Notes: generated by a model not told the origin, from the letters alone. DNA of 64,000 nucleotides from Colwellia maritima (GCF_022669015.1 NZ_JAKKSL010000001.1:186001-250000); one strand, 5' to 3'. Counted from the first letter of the stretch, positions 30,666 through 41,495 are shown. Translations and numbers: made by a program.

Positions 30666-31553
30666 TTAAGACTCTAAAATGCGTATAGAAATAGCGGCGG
30701 CTGAAGTTCTATTATCAACACCTAGTTTTCGAAATATTTGCTCTAAATGTTTATTTACCGTTCTGGGGCTCATTGCCAAAATTTGAGATATTTCCCAACT
30801 TGTTTTGCCATAAGACACCCAAAATAACACTTCAGATTCTCTTTTGGTGATGGGTAAATGTGTTTTTAAATCTTCAGCACTTTTGGCTTGTTTATATTCC
30901 TTAATATGCAATAAATGCATGTTTTTTTGCGCGTGTTCATAACCAATTTCAACGGGATCATTAAAACATTTTACCCGTAAGTTAATTGACGTATCATCTT
31001 TTAACCAATCTTGAAGATACGTAGAAAGTGTTGCCCAAGGGCTTTTATCATCACCTGCTGTTTCTTCTATTAAGGCGTGCACATGCGGTGTTGCCCAAGA
31101 AAGTCGTCCTTCATTGTTCACACAAAAAACATTATTACCAACATGGTCTAATGCATCTTGTGCACTTAACGCAAGCTTTGCTGTTTGTACATGGGTTTTA
31201 ATGCGCGCAATAACTTCATCAGGTGATATGGGCTTAGTGACATAGTCAATACCGCCCGCCTCAAAGCCTTTGACAATATCCTCAACATCCGTTAGCCCAG
31301 TCATAAAAATAATAGGGGTATTGGGTAGTAAATCTTTCAAGCGTCGACACGTTTCAAAACCATCCATTTCTGGCATCACGGCATCTAACAAAATAACATC
31401 GGGCTGAACCTTATCACAAATAGCCAAGGCTTGAATGCCATTTAAAGCAACTAAGGCCGTAAAACCTTGTGTATTTAATGCAACATTTAACATGCCTAAT
31501 GATTCAGGTGAATCATCAACGACAAGTACCACATCACTAATTTTATTGTTCAT
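30666..31553 (-). CDS. LuxR-family response regulator of the urea-island two-component system
   Basis: 295 residues. The receiver domain starts VLVVDDSPESLGML, with phospho-acceptor Asp in ILLDAVMPEMDGFE and the conserved Lys in YVTKPISPDEV. A middle PAS-like segment (about 135-190, DHVGNNVFCVNNEGRLSWATP) comes next. The C-terminal LuxR helix-turn-helix is ITKRESEVLFWVSYGKTSWEISQILAMSPRTVNKHLEQIFRKL. Its start overlaps the kinase stop by 11 bases, so the two are translated together. It probably controls the divergent porin-urt-ure genes; this follows from position, not from a demonstrated site. It does not look like NtrC. Confidence 0.85.
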   Translation of the reverse strand: MNNKISDVVLVVDDSPESLGMLNVALNTQGFTALVALNGIQALAICDKVQPDVILLDAVMPEMDGFETCRRLKDLLPNTPIIFMTGLTDVEDIVKGFEAGGIDYVTKPISPDEVIARIKTHVQTAKLALSAQDALDHVGNNVFCVNNEGRLSWATPHVHALIEETAGDDKSPWATLSTYLQDWLKDDTSINLRVKCFNDPVEIGYEHAQKNMHLLHIKEYKQAKSAEDLKTHLPITKRESEVLFWVSYGKTSWEISQILAMSPRTVNKHLEQIFRKLGVDNRTSAAAISIRILES

Positions 31554-34500
31554 GGTTTATCTCATCTAAATACTTGATAATGGCGGGGAAATTACAAAAC
31601 TCAAGATATTCTGCTAATTGTGATTGTACTTCAACCGGAAATTGATACGTTTCTTTTAACTCAGCAAGCTTATCTTTAAAGCCCGACAAATAGCCTATTT
31701 CAGCTAATGCCATTAAGGCTTGATACTCATCAGTTTTTGCAAAAGGTTTTGATAAATCCGTATTATCTTCTGCTGTTTCATCGATTTGTTGAATGTTTTG
31801 ATATTGCCATGTGAGCTCTAATAAATGCCCTATTTTGCCTAGCAAGGTATCAAAACTTACTGGCTTGGCGACATAATCATTATGGTAACCTTCGGCTTGT
31901 AAATTGAACTCTGCATCACGCGCGTTAGCCGACACCATGATAACTGGCATTAAATAACGTTGCTCCCGTATTTGTTGTACCATTTGCCAACCGTTTACGT
32001 CTGGCATACGTACATCAAGTAAAATTAAATCGACATGATTGTCGCTAAGTAAAGTAAAACCTTGATGAGCATCTTGCGCAGTTAATACAGTGAAACCTAA
32101 TGGCGTTAATAAATAATCCATTAATCGACGTTGGTCATCATCATCGTCAACCACCAAAATAGTTTGTGGCGTACCGACATAACCAACTGCTTTAGTTTTA
32201 GCGTATTCAGGTTCATTTAGCTCGCGCTGTATTGCCGATAGCATTAAACGAAACTTAAACGTAGAGCCTTGCCCTAAAACACTCGACAACGTAATTTCGC
32301 CCCCCATTAATTCAGCTAAAGAACGAGAGATAGTTAAACCTAAACCAGTACCGCCAATAGCTTGAGTATGCGCATTCCGCACTTGCTCAAACGGTTTAAA
32401 AATCAATTCTTGGTTATCTTGAGAAATACCGGCTCCCGTATCAATAACGCTAAAATGGGCGACTTGGTTACGGTAATTAAGCTCAAAGGTAACCGAGCCA
32501 TGTTCAGTATATTTAATCGCATTTGAAATTAGGTTAATCAATATCTGTCTAAAACGCTGTTTATCCGTGGCAACAAAGTCAGGTATCAAACCTTTTGTAA
32601 TATAATGAAATTTAATGCCCTTATGGCTAGCCTGCATTTGAAACATATCAACAAGCTGCTGCATAATGGCTTTTAAATTAAATTCATCACGTTGTAACGT
32701 TACCCGCCTTGACTTCTATTTTTGATATCTCCAATAAACCTTCAATTAAATCCGCTAAATGTTCGCCATTACGCTTTACTATGCCTAACGTTTCTCTATG
32801 TCTTGTGGGTAATTCTTGATCTTGACTAAGTAATTGCGCATAACCGAGTAACACATTGAGCGGTGTTCTTAATTCATGGCTCAAACCCGCCAAGTAACGA
32901 CTTTTTGCCTCATTCGCAGCCTCAGCAACGTCTTTTGCATTTTTTAATGCTAACGAAGTTTTTTCATGGGCAGTAAACTCATCGGCTAGTGCCTTAGTTT
33001 GAAAACGTAATTCTCGCAACGCCAAAGACATTGCCATTACGGGCTAGAACAAATAGCCAACTCACCACACCAATAATAATTACTAATAAAAAGAATATCT
33101 TAATTAGAGTAATAGCAAAAACACGACGTATCTCATCACTTTCCATCGGCAACTGCATGTATATAAGAAAAAGAATACAAGCGCTAATACAGCTCAAGGC
33201 AAATGTTACCGCAATAAAGTGCATTAATGGCGTTGATATTTTTCGAAGAAACTCATCACTAACAAAGCGCCTGCAAAATTGACGTGACTGCTTAGATAAG
33301 GTGGCATCGGTTCGACATTGGTCACCACAACGAACATCTAAGCTACAACAAAGTGAACAGATTGCATTTCCGTATCTTGGGCAAGCAGTCATATCTTCTT
33401 TATCAAAAGTATTTTCACAAATATGACATTTTGTCATTTCGGTGATTTCAATTCTGTTGGCATCAATTAAATAAAACTTACCTTTTGTTAACCGGACCGA
33501 TAAGCGGTACCGTAATAAAAGGCAAACCACAGGCAAGAAAAGATGCTAGAGCCTGTAGTGTTTCACCATACCGACCAAAATGTGCGGTAAAACCTACCAA
33601 AGAAGCAATAAACATAGAGCCAACACCAACGGGGTTGATATCGTATAAATGTGAGCGTTTAAATTCAATGTGTTTAGGACTAATCCCAAGCGGTTTATTA
33701 ATAATTAAATCAGCGACCACTGAACTTAACCAAGCAAGCACAATCACTGAATACACAGACAGCATGCTTTCAATCGTTTGATAAATACCTAGCTCCATTA
33801 ACAATAAAGCAATGGCAACATTAAACACCATCCAAACTACACGCCCAGGATGAGTATGAGTGACTCGAGAAAAGAAATTAGACCAAGCTAATGATCCTGC
33901 ATAAGCATTCGCTACATTAATTTTCAATTGTGAAATAACCACAAAAACACATGAAAAAACAACCACCAGATCAGCATTATCAAAAACGTAGCCATAGGCT
34001 AATTGATACATATGAGCGGGATCATCCGCTAAGTCAGCCGATATACCTTGCTCTAATGCTAAATAAGCTAAAAAAGAACCTAAAAAAAGTTTAAGGGCAC
34101 CAAAAATAATCCAACCAGGACCCGCAACAACTAACGCACACCACCAACGCCACTTTTGTTTTTTAGGCTTTTCAGGTAAAAATCTTAAAAAATCAACTTG
34201 TTCACCTATTTGCGCAACTAAAGAAAGTAACACTGCCGAAGCAGCACCAAATAATAATAGATTAAAAGAACCACCCTCTTCTCCTGCTTTGCCAGTAAAA
34301 CTAAGCCACTCTTGTAATTGGCTATCTTCATGAGTAAACACAAAAAATAGCGGTAAACACTGCAACACAATCCAGATAGGTTGCGTCCACACCTGAAATC
34401 GACTGATATACGCAATACCATGAGTCACCAAGGGGATCACAACAACAGCGCTAATAACATAACCAATACTGAGCGGCAAACCAAAAAGTATTTGTAAAGC

Positions 34501-34914
34501 CATTGACATAATAGCCGCTTCAAGCGCAAAAAATATAAAAGTAAAAGACGCATAGATTAGGGAGACGATAGAGGAACCGATATAACCAAAACCGCCACGA
34601 CTGAGCAAATCAATATCTACTCCATATTTAGCGGCATAGTAGCTAATAGGTAACCCTGTTAAAAACACGACAAAGATCACGGCCAAAATGGCCCAAGCGG
34701 AATTAACAAAACCATAGTTAAGCGTAACTGCTCCGCCAATGGCTTCCAAAACAAGAAACGAAACAATACCTAAAGCGGTACTAGCAATACGACTTAATGA
34801 CCACAGTCTTGCCCTTCTTGCGGTAAAACGTAAGGCAAAATCTTCCATCATTTCATTAGCCGCAAACTTATTATAAGTTCGGCGAGTCGATAATATTTTT
34901 TGGTTTGAATGCAT
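31543..34914 (-). CDS. Hybrid sensor kinase fused to an NCS1-type permease domain (three frameshifts)
   Basis: About 1,123 residues read across breaks near 33,487 (AAAA run), 33,020 and 32,710. Domains in order: residues 1-478, about twelve membrane helices of the NCS1 (purine/cytosine/allantoin permease) family, including QLKINVANAYAGSLAWSNFF; 496-533, a Cys-rich cluster with eight Cys (CHIC ... AICSLCCSLDVRCGDQC), probably metal-binding; two further helices; HisKA with phospho-acceptor His in GLSHELRTPLNVLL (about 680); HATPase (NLISNAIKYT, DTGAGIS, GTGLGLTIS); and a receiver domain (ILVVDDDDDQRR, LLDVRMPDVNGW) from about 918. The transporter part may sense a nucleobase, its breakdown product or urea. 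The design is like CbrA, where a solute symporter is fused to a kinase. Ligand is unknown. Confidence 0.82.
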
Positions 34915-35077
34915 TAATATGGCTTATCGTTTATCTGGCTTATATTGTCGATAACAGCCTAATTTTAGGCTAGTTTAGGCAACTAAAATCAAACATGAAC
35001 CAATCACGAAGAAGTCGTTTTAATAGAGCCACCTTTCCCTAACCTCATATTACAGAACAAAAAAGCCAAATGATATG

Positions 35078-35089
35078 CGTATATATACG
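35078..35089. promoter_or_regulatory. 12-bp palindrome in the kinase/porin divergent region
   Basis: CGTATATATACG is self-complementary and lies roughly midway in the 320-base gap 34915-35234 between the divergent sensor kinase and porin genes. It is a candidate site for the LuxR-family regulator. I see no sigma-54 element in the gap and nothing else I can support there. Confidence 0.35.
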
Positions 35090-35234
35090 TAGGTCATTGC
35101 GCGCTTTTGCGAATATCAACTCTGGACATAAACCTTGATACTAGACCCAGTCCAAAAAATAGCACTGTGTTTAAACCGTTACTCATAAAACGGATAACAA
35201 CACCTAACACTAAAAAGAACAAGGGATACGCAAA

Positions 35235-36224
35235 ATGAAATTACCAACCACATTAACACCGATAGCAGCAACCTTGCTGCTTTCTTTAGGTTCAATGTCA
35301 GTTGCTAACGCTACTGATGATACCGGCTTATTTGACAAGTTAAGCGTTACCGGCTTTATTGACATGTCTTATTACTCGCTTGATATCGATGGAGGAGACT
35401 CAAGCACGACTTCTGGCCTTGACCAAGCCGAGATAGATATATCTTATGACTTTGGCAATAAATTAACCGCACATGTTGATATTGAATATCAAAACTCCTC
35501 AGAAGGTGTAGATCTTGAGCAAGCCTATATTAATTATAGCTTTACCGAGAGCTTCAGTGTTAAAGCAGGTCGTTTTTTAAGTTATTCAGGTTTTGAAGCA
35601 GAAGAGCCTACTGGTTTATACCAATATTCGGGTACTGGTTATGCTAAATACTTCTACGGTTACTATCAACAAGGTGTTTCAGGTATGTATAGCAGCGACA
35701 AATTTGCTGTTGCCGTATCCTTAGTCAATGCATTAGCAGGACCGCAAGCAACCGACGCTGAATCGCCGGCCATTGAAACTATGCTTGCTTTTATGCCCAC
35801 GGACGAAATCACCCTTAAAGCATTTTATTCAATGGATGAATTAGCAACAGGTGAAGATACCACCGTAATCAATACTTGGGCTAGCTACGCAAAAGGTCCA
35901 TTAACGTTGGGGATTGAATACAGTATGTCTGAAAACACACAAGCCTCTTATAACATTGCCGGTACTGATTCAGAAGCAACAGGTTACTTAGCCATGGTTA
36001 ACTACGCATTTACTGACAAAATAGGTTTAACACTTCGTTATAACTCGTGGGATGTAGAAAGTGCGGATGGAACGACGGTAGAAGAATCATCAGGTATCAC
36101 TATCTCGCCTAGTTACGCAGTGAATGACAATCTATTAATGGTGTTTGAATACCGTATGGATTCTAACGAAGGCTTCGGTACCGATGCTAACTCAATGGCT
36201 GTTGAAGCACTAGTAACGTTCTAA
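35235..36224 (+). CDS. Outer-membrane beta-barrel porin of the urea cluster
   Basis: 329 residues. A clear signal peptide ends near MSVANA-TDD. The mature protein alternates polar and hydrophobic residues in strand pairs with acidic turns and finishes with VEALVTF, the aromatic C-terminus needed for barrel assembly. An AAGGG lies 11 bases before the ATG. It does not match the big general porins but resembles the small putative-porin families. It is directly upstream of urtA on the same strand, so outer-membrane uptake of urea or short amides is a reasonable inference; substrate is not shown by the sequence. Confidence 0.78.
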   Translation: MKLPTTLTPIAATLLLSLGSMSVANATDDTGLFDKLSVTGFIDMSYYSLDIDGGDSSTTSGLDQAEIDISYDFGNKLTAHVDIEYQNSSEGVDLEQAYINYSFTESFSVKAGRFLSYSGFEAEEPTGLYQYSGTGYAKYFYGYYQQGVSGMYSSDKFAVAVSLVNALAGPQATDAESPAIETMLAFMPTDEITLKAFYSMDELATGEDTTVINTWASYAKGPLTLGIEYSMSENTQASYNIAGTDSEATGYLAMVNYAFTDKIGLTLRYNSWDVESADGTTVEESSGITISPSYAVNDNLLMVFEYRMDSNEGFGTDANSMAVEALVTF

Positions 36225-36317
36225 TTACCCATTAAAAGTTTTTTTAAGGCGGTGCGTGCTTACCTCTCTTGAGTGCGCGCCTCTTAAAAACCAAGTACAT
36301 AATTCAAGGATATTAAA

Positions 36318-37601
36318 ATGAAATTTAAAAAATTATTAATTGCCGGTTCAATTGTAGCAAGTGGTTTAATCGCTAACGTTGCTATAGCAGCAGACACCAT
36401 CAAAGTGGGTGTACTACATTCATTATCAGGCACAATGGCTATTTCTGAGACCACATTAAAAGATACCGTTTTAATGATGATTGCCGAACAAAATAAAGCG
36501 GGTGGCATTCTAGGTAAACAAATTGAACCTGTGGTAGTTGACCCTGCCTCTAACTGGCCATTATTTGCTGAGAAAACACGTGAACTTTTAGCAAAAGAAA
36601 AAGTAGATGTTATTTTCGGTTGTTGGACATCAGTTTCTCGTAAGTCCGCATTGCCAGTACTTGAAGAATTAAACGGTTTATTATTCTACCCGGTTCAATA
36701 TGAAGGTGAAGAATCATCTAAAAACGTATTTTATACAGGTGCTGCGCCAAACCAACAAGCAATCCCTGCTGTTGATTACTTAATGGAAGATATCGGTGCG
36801 ACACGTTGGGTGTTAGCAGGTACAGATTATGTTTACCCTCGTACAACCAACAAAATCTTAAAAGCCTATTTAAAATCTAAAGGCGTTAAAGATGCTGACA
36901 TTATGGTGAACTACACACCATTTGGTCATTCCGATTGGCAAGGTATTGTTTCAGACATTAAAAAGTTTGGCTCTGCAGGTAAGAAAACAGCCGTAGTTTC
37001 AACGATTAATGGTGACGCCAACATTCCTTTCTACAAAGAGTTAGGTAACCAAGGTATTTCTGCTGAAGATATTCCAGTAGTTGCCTTCTCGGTAGGTGAA
37101 GAAGAACTTTCAGGTTTTGATACTAAACCATTGGTAGGTCATTTAGCGGCTTGGAACTACTTTCAAAGTGTAGAGTCTGACGAAAACGAAGCCTTTATCG
37201 CTAGTTGGAAAAAGTACATCGGTGATGACAAACGTGTAACAAACGATCCAATGGAAGCAACTTACCTTGGTTTCAAAATGTGGGTAAAAGCGGTTGAGAA
37301 AGCGGGCACTACTGATGTAGATGCTGTTGAACAAGCACTTATCGGTATTGCCGTACCTAACTTAACTGGCGGTATTGCAGTAATGAACCCTAACCATCAC
37401 TTATCTAAACCAGTGCTTATTGGCGAAATACAAGAAGATGGTCAATTTGAAGTGGTTTCACAAACCCCAGATACCGTTATTGGCGATGCATGGTCAGATT
37501 TTTTACCAAGTTCACAAAACCTAATCTCAGATTGGACAGCGCCAGTAAAATGCGGCAACTTCGATGTGAAAACAGCTAAGTGTTCTGGTCAAAACTTCTA
37601 A
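36318..37601 (+). CDS. urtA: Urea ABC transporter substrate-binding protein UrtA
   Basis: 427 residues with a signal peptide ending AIA-ADTIKVGVLHSLSGTMAISE, the standard opening of UrtA. Family landmarks: FGCWTSVSRKSALPVLEE, LLFYPVQYEGEESS, GTDYVYPRTTNK, and GHSDWQGIVSDIK. It is the periplasmic type I binding protein for urea (amide-type branch of the Liv family). RBS AAGGAT lies 8 bases before the ATG. It is followed by a long leader to urtB with several hairpins, which would let urtA be made in excess over the membrane parts. Confidence 0.95.
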   Translation: MKFKKLLIAGSIVASGLIANVAIAADTIKVGVLHSLSGTMAISETTLKDTVLMMIAEQNKAGGILGKQIEPVVVDPASNWPLFAEKTRELLAKEKVDVIFGCWTSVSRKSALPVLEELNGLLFYPVQYEGEESSKNVFYTGAAPNQQAIPAVDYLMEDIGATRWVLAGTDYVYPRTTNKILKAYLKSKGVKDADIMVNYTPFGHSDWQGIVSDIKKFGSAGKKTAVVSTINGDANIPFYKELGNQGISAEDIPVVAFSVGEEELSGFDTKPLVGHLAAWNYFQSVESDENEAFIASWKKYIGDDKRVTNDPMEATYLGFKMWVKAVEKAGTTDVDAVEQALIGIAVPNLTGGIAVMNPNHHLSKPVLIGEIQEDGQFEVVSQTPDTVIGDAWSDFLPSSQNLISDWTAPVKCGNFDVKTAKCSGQNF

Positions 37602-37618
37602 GTTTACCCATTCTCTAT

Positions 37619-37745
37619 GGCCATTTTCCACCTAGTTTAATGGCCGCTGATTTATATCGACATGGGAGTTAAGCGTATTGTTTACTCCCCTATACTCAAA
37701 GCAATTTTGCCTAGAAAACAAATAGCTAAGAATGTTTTGAGTATA
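37619..37745 (+). terminator. Three hairpins between urtA and urtB (probable attenuating/stabilising structures)
   Basis: Successive inverted repeats: GGCCATT/AATGGCC (37619-37645), GGGAGTTAA/TTTACTCCC (37664-37689) and TATACTCAAAGCA/TGTTTTGAGTATA (37691-37745, one mismatch, long loop, followed by TTTTATTATTTTG). They could reduce read-through from urtA to urtB or protect the urtA message 3' end. Confidence 0.4.
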
Positions 37746-37834
37746 TTTTATTATTTTGTTCAACTCCCCAAATGTGTTCTGTTATGACTGCTACAACGAT
37801 TAAACAACCACATTATTTATATAAGGAAAACGCA

Positions 37835-39505
37835 ATGATGCGACTAATGTTTTTGTTGATCAGTTGTTTAATATCCTGGCAAACCCTAGCAAACAGCCAA
37901 GCTATTACCCCTGACGCTGCATCTGCGATTAACGATAAATCAACAGTACTAACTACGTTAGTACAAAAGCTCCCTAAAACGAGCCTACGAAAGCTTCCTC
38001 CTTTAGTGAAAGAAATTGCCAAAACCGCAACTGATGCTAACGCCGAAAAAACCCGTGATATATTGCAATATATGATGGATGGTGAGCTTTATTATCTCAA
38101 AGCTGATAAACACATTGTTCGTGCGATAATGACTGATGATAAACAATACGCACTGACTGATATCTTAACAAATAAAACTTTTGACCCCGTTAAAAAGTCA
38201 AAAATTAAAAAGATAAAAACCAACAACCGATTACGTGGCACCATCCGCGGATATTTAGCGCAAATCGATTTAACCTCAAACAGTGCTGATACACGTATGG
38301 CAGCGGTTAAACAAATTCTATCTAAACCTTCAACAGACGCTTTAGCGGCAATTGCAGTGAGTATTCCAAAAGAAAAAGATGAAGATGTATTAGATTTGAT
38401 GAAAGCGGCTTTATACACAGAGCAACTTAACAACGGTACCTATGAAGAGAAACTAGCCGCGATTACAGAGCTTGAAAATTCACTGCAACCGGTCGTGTTA
38501 AACGCGATGACACAATTACTCAACAGCTTACCGGCAACCGGTAAAACTACAGAACAAAAAACACTAGCCGCTAAATTAACCAAAACAATTAATGCCATTG
38601 ACGATAGGCGTGACATTTTTGGTTACCTTGAAACAGTATTTTTTGGTTTAAGCTTAGGTTCAGTATTTTTACTCGCTGCAATTGGTTTAACCATTACTTT
38701 TGGTGTGATGGGCGTTATTAATATGGCACATGGCGAAATGATCATGTTGGGTGCTTATACGACTTATGTAATTCAGTTAGCTTTTCCTCATTTAATTGAG
38801 TATTCCTTACTTATTGCCGTACCTGCTGCTTTTCTTGTGTCAGGCATTGTTGGTATTTTAATTGAACGTCTTGTTATTCGTCATTTAAAAGGTAGACCAC
38901 TCGAAACCTTATTAGCAACTTTTGGTATTTCATTAATTCTACAACAACTAGTGCGTACTGTGTTCTCACCCTTAAACCGTCAGGTACAAGCGCCAGAATG
39001 GATGACAGGTTCATTACAAATTAACCCTGTGTTTGCCTTAACGTATAACCGTTTATATATTTTATTATTTTCATTAATGGTGTTCTTCGCCCTAATGATG
39101 ATCTTAAAAAAAACCTCGTTAGGTTTACATGTACGTGCGGTATCTCAAGATCGTGAAATGGCTAGAGCCTTAAGTGTAAAAAGTGACTGGGTAGACGCTA
39201 TTACCTTTGGTTTAGGTTCAGGTGTTGCAGGTATTGCGGGTGTGGTATTAAGTCAATTAACTAACGTGGGCCCTAACTTAGGTCAGGCTTACATTATCGA
39301 CTCCTTCTTGGTGGTCGTATTTGGTGGTGTAGGTAACTTATGGGGAACACTCGTTGCAGCAATGTCATTAGGAACCATTAATAAATTTTTAGAGCCGGTA
39401 ACGGGTTCAGTGTTAGCCAATATTATCGTGTTAGTCGGATTAGTGTTGTTTATTCAAAAACGACCTAAAGGCTTATTCCCTCAAAAAGGCCGTTCGGCAG
39501 ACTAA
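37835..39505 (+). CDS. urtB: Urea ABC transporter permease UrtB
   Basis: 556 residues. I chose ATG 37835 because ATAAGGAAAA precedes it; the frame is open further upstream but without such a site. A signal-like helix (LMFLLISCLISWQTLA) is followed by the roughly 250-residue periplasmic helical extension typical of UrtB. The LivH-like permease comes next, from about residue 270 (FFGLSLGSVFLLAAIGLTITFGVMGVINMAHGEMIMLGAYTTY) to the C-terminus (FIQKRPKGLFPQKGR). It forms the membrane channel with UrtC. The urtC gene begins 12 bases downstream. Confidence 0.93.
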   Translation: MMRLMFLLISCLISWQTLANSQAITPDAASAINDKSTVLTTLVQKLPKTSLRKLPPLVKEIAKTATDANAEKTRDILQYMMDGELYYLKADKHIVRAIMTDDKQYALTDILTNKTFDPVKKSKIKKIKTNNRLRGTIRGYLAQIDLTSNSADTRMAAVKQILSKPSTDALAAIAVSIPKEKDEDVLDLMKAALYTEQLNNGTYEEKLAAITELENSLQPVVLNAMTQLLNSLPATGKTTEQKTLAAKLTKTINAIDDRRDIFGYLETVFFGLSLGSVFLLAAIGLTITFGVMGVINMAHGEMIMLGAYTTYVIQLAFPHLIEYSLLIAVPAAFLVSGIVGILIERLVIRHLKGRPLETLLATFGISLILQQLVRTVFSPLNRQVQAPEWMTGSLQINPVFALTYNRLYILLFSLMVFFALMMILKKTSLGLHVRAVSQDREMARALSVKSDWVDAITFGLGSGVAGIAGVVLSQLTNVGPNLGQAYIIDSFLVVVFGGVGNLWGTLVAAMSLGTINKFLEPVTGSVLANIIVLVGLVLFIQKRPKGLFPQKGRSAD

Positions 39506-39517
39506 TAGGTATTTATT

Positions 39518-40686
39518 ATGCAATTATCTTCGTTTATTCAAAATACAGTTCACAAACTTAGCCACCTTCATATTGTCGTTGGCACCTTATTCATCGCAAC
39601 CCTATACGTTACTGTGTGTAATTTATTTTTCTCTGAAGGTTCATTTCTTCACGTAAGTAACTATACAGTAAGCTTATTTGGAAAATACTTATGTTACGCC
39701 CTACTCGCTTTAGCCGTCGATTTGGTTTGGGGTTATTGCGGTATTTTAAGTCTTGGTCACGGCGCATTTTTCACTTTAGGTGGTTATGCCATGGGTATGT
39801 ATTTGATGCGTCAAATTGGTGACCGTGGGGTTTACGGCAACCCTGACCTGCCAGATTTCATGGTGTTTTTAAACTGGACTGAATTACCCTGGTTTTGGGC
39901 GGTTCAAGTAGTATCTGGTGGATGGTTGCTATGGTATTTATTGGCCCGGGTTTACTCGCTTACATTTTTGGTATGATGGCTTTCCGCTCACGAGTCAGTG
40001 GCGTTTATCTATCAATTATGACGCAAGCAATGACTTACGCCTTAATGCTCGCATTCTTCAGAAATGAAATGGGTTTTGGTGGTAATAATGGCTTAACTGA
40101 TTTTAAAGAAATCGCAGGCTTTTCTTTACAAGAACCACACACCAAACTTGTCTTATTTATTTTAACTGCTATCGCATTAGCCATTGGTTATTACATCAGT
40201 AACTACATAGTAAAATCTAAAATGGGTCGTGTTATTACCGCTACCCGTGATGCTGAAAGCCGCGTACGATTTGTTGGTTACAAACCTGAAAACTACAAGG
40301 TATGGATATTTGTAGTATCGGCTATGTTAGCGGGTGTTGCAGGTGCTTTGTATGTACCACAAGTAGGTATTATTAATCCTGGCGAATTCTCACCATTAAA
40401 CTCTATTGAAATGGTTATTTGGGTAGCCATTGGTGGCCGCTGTACTTTATACGGCGCAATTATTGGCGCTATTGTTGTTAGTTACGCTAAAACACGTTTC
40501 ACTGCCATTATGCCTGAAGCTTGGTTATTTGGTTTAGGTGGTTTATTTGTATTGGTTACCTTGTATTTACCTAAAGGAATTGCGGGGTTATTACCTAACG
40601 TATTTGATAAATTTTCAGTATTCAAAAGCGACACAGATAAAGACACTGAACAAAAAGATGTTGCTGACGCGGAGGTGAAGTCATGA
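39518..40686 (+). CDS. urtC: Urea ABC transporter permease UrtC (one frameshift)
   Basis: About 389 residues read across a break near 39,915; the two frames overlap by about 80 bases. The first part has LVWGYCGILSLGHGAFFTLGGYAMGMYLMRQIG, and the second continues with FIGPGLLAYIFGMMAFRSRVSGVYLSIMTQAMTYALMLAFFRNEMGFGGNNGLTDF, both hallmark UrtC segments. The LivM-like fold has about nine membrane helices. The stop overlaps the urtD start (ATGA). The hydrophilic C-tail (KSDTDKDTEQKD) is short and probably cytoplasmic. The break is most likely a sequence error since all neighbours form an intact transporter. Confidence 0.9.
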
Positions 40687-41495
40687 TTGTCGATAAAACA
40701 GGTTCGCCATTAACCGCAACCGAAAACATAAAACCCGACACGCGTCATGGCGTTATTCTTTACGCTGAAAATGTCAGTGTTAGTTTCGATGGGTTTAAAG
40801 CCTTAAACGATTTAAATTTATATATTAACGACGGTGAATTGCGTTGTTTGATTGGAGCTAACGGCGCAGGTAAAACAACCTTAATGGATGTGATTACTGG
40901 AAAAATTCGTCCTGATACGGGCAAAGTAAACTTTGGCCAACAAATTGATTTACTGCAATTAGATGAGTCTGAAATTGCCCGTGCCGGCATTGGCCGTAAA
41001 TTTCAAAAACCTACCGTATTTGAAGCGTTAACGGTTTTTGAAAATATTGAGCTCAGCCTTGCCGGTGATAAAGGCATTATGACCTCGCTATTTAATAAGT
41101 TATCTGGTGAAGACAACGACCGTATTGGCGAAATTCTTGAGACCATAGGTCTGTTAGAAGAAGCCTATTATCCTGCAGGTCGTTTGTCTCACGGACAAAA
41201 ACAATGGTTAGAAATTGGCATGTTGTTAGCCGCTAAACCACGAGTGTTATTGGTTGATGAGCCTGTAGCCGGTATGACAGGACAAGAAACTGAACGTACT
41301 GCTGAGCTATTAACCTCATTAGTCGGTGAACATTCTGTGGTGGTTGTTGAGCACGACATGGCGTTCGTCCGCTCAATTGCTAAAAAGGTTACTGTTTTAC
41401 ATCAAGGCTCGGTCTTGGCTGAAGGCACTATGAATGAAATTCAATCAAACCCTGAAGTTATTCGAGTATACCTAGGGGAAGATGTGGCTAGTTAA
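40683..41495 (+). CDS. urtD: Urea ABC transporter ATP-binding protein UrtD
   Basis: 270 residues. Walker A GANGAGKTTLMD, signature LSHGQKQWLEIGMLL, Walker B VLLVDEPVAGM and switch His in VVVEHDMAFVR. The signature and the PVAGMT stretch are those of UrtD (LivG type). It pairs with UrtE to power UrtB/UrtC at the inner membrane. The start overlaps the urtC stop by 4 bases, so translation is coupled. A polar N-terminal extension of about 30 residues precedes the ABC fold. Confidence 0.95.
   Translation: MIVDKTGSPLTATENIKPDTRHGVILYAENVSVSFDGFKALNDLNLYINDGELRCLIGANGAGKTTLMDVITGKIRPDTGKVNFGQQIDLLQLDESEIARAGIGRKFQKPTVFEALTVFENIELSLAGDKGIMTSLFNKLSGEDNDRIGEILETIGLLEEAYYPAGRLSHGQKQWLEIGMLLAAKPRVLLVDEPVAGMTGQETERTAELLTSLVGEHSVVVVEHDMAFVRSIAKKVTVLHQGSVLAEGTMNEIQSNPEVIRVYLGEDVAS

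Noticed and set aside
36225-36317. GC-rich hairpin-like bases between the porin and urtA as a riboswitch or terminator
   Set aside because: The arms pair for only about five bases without extension and there is no known riboswitch pattern.
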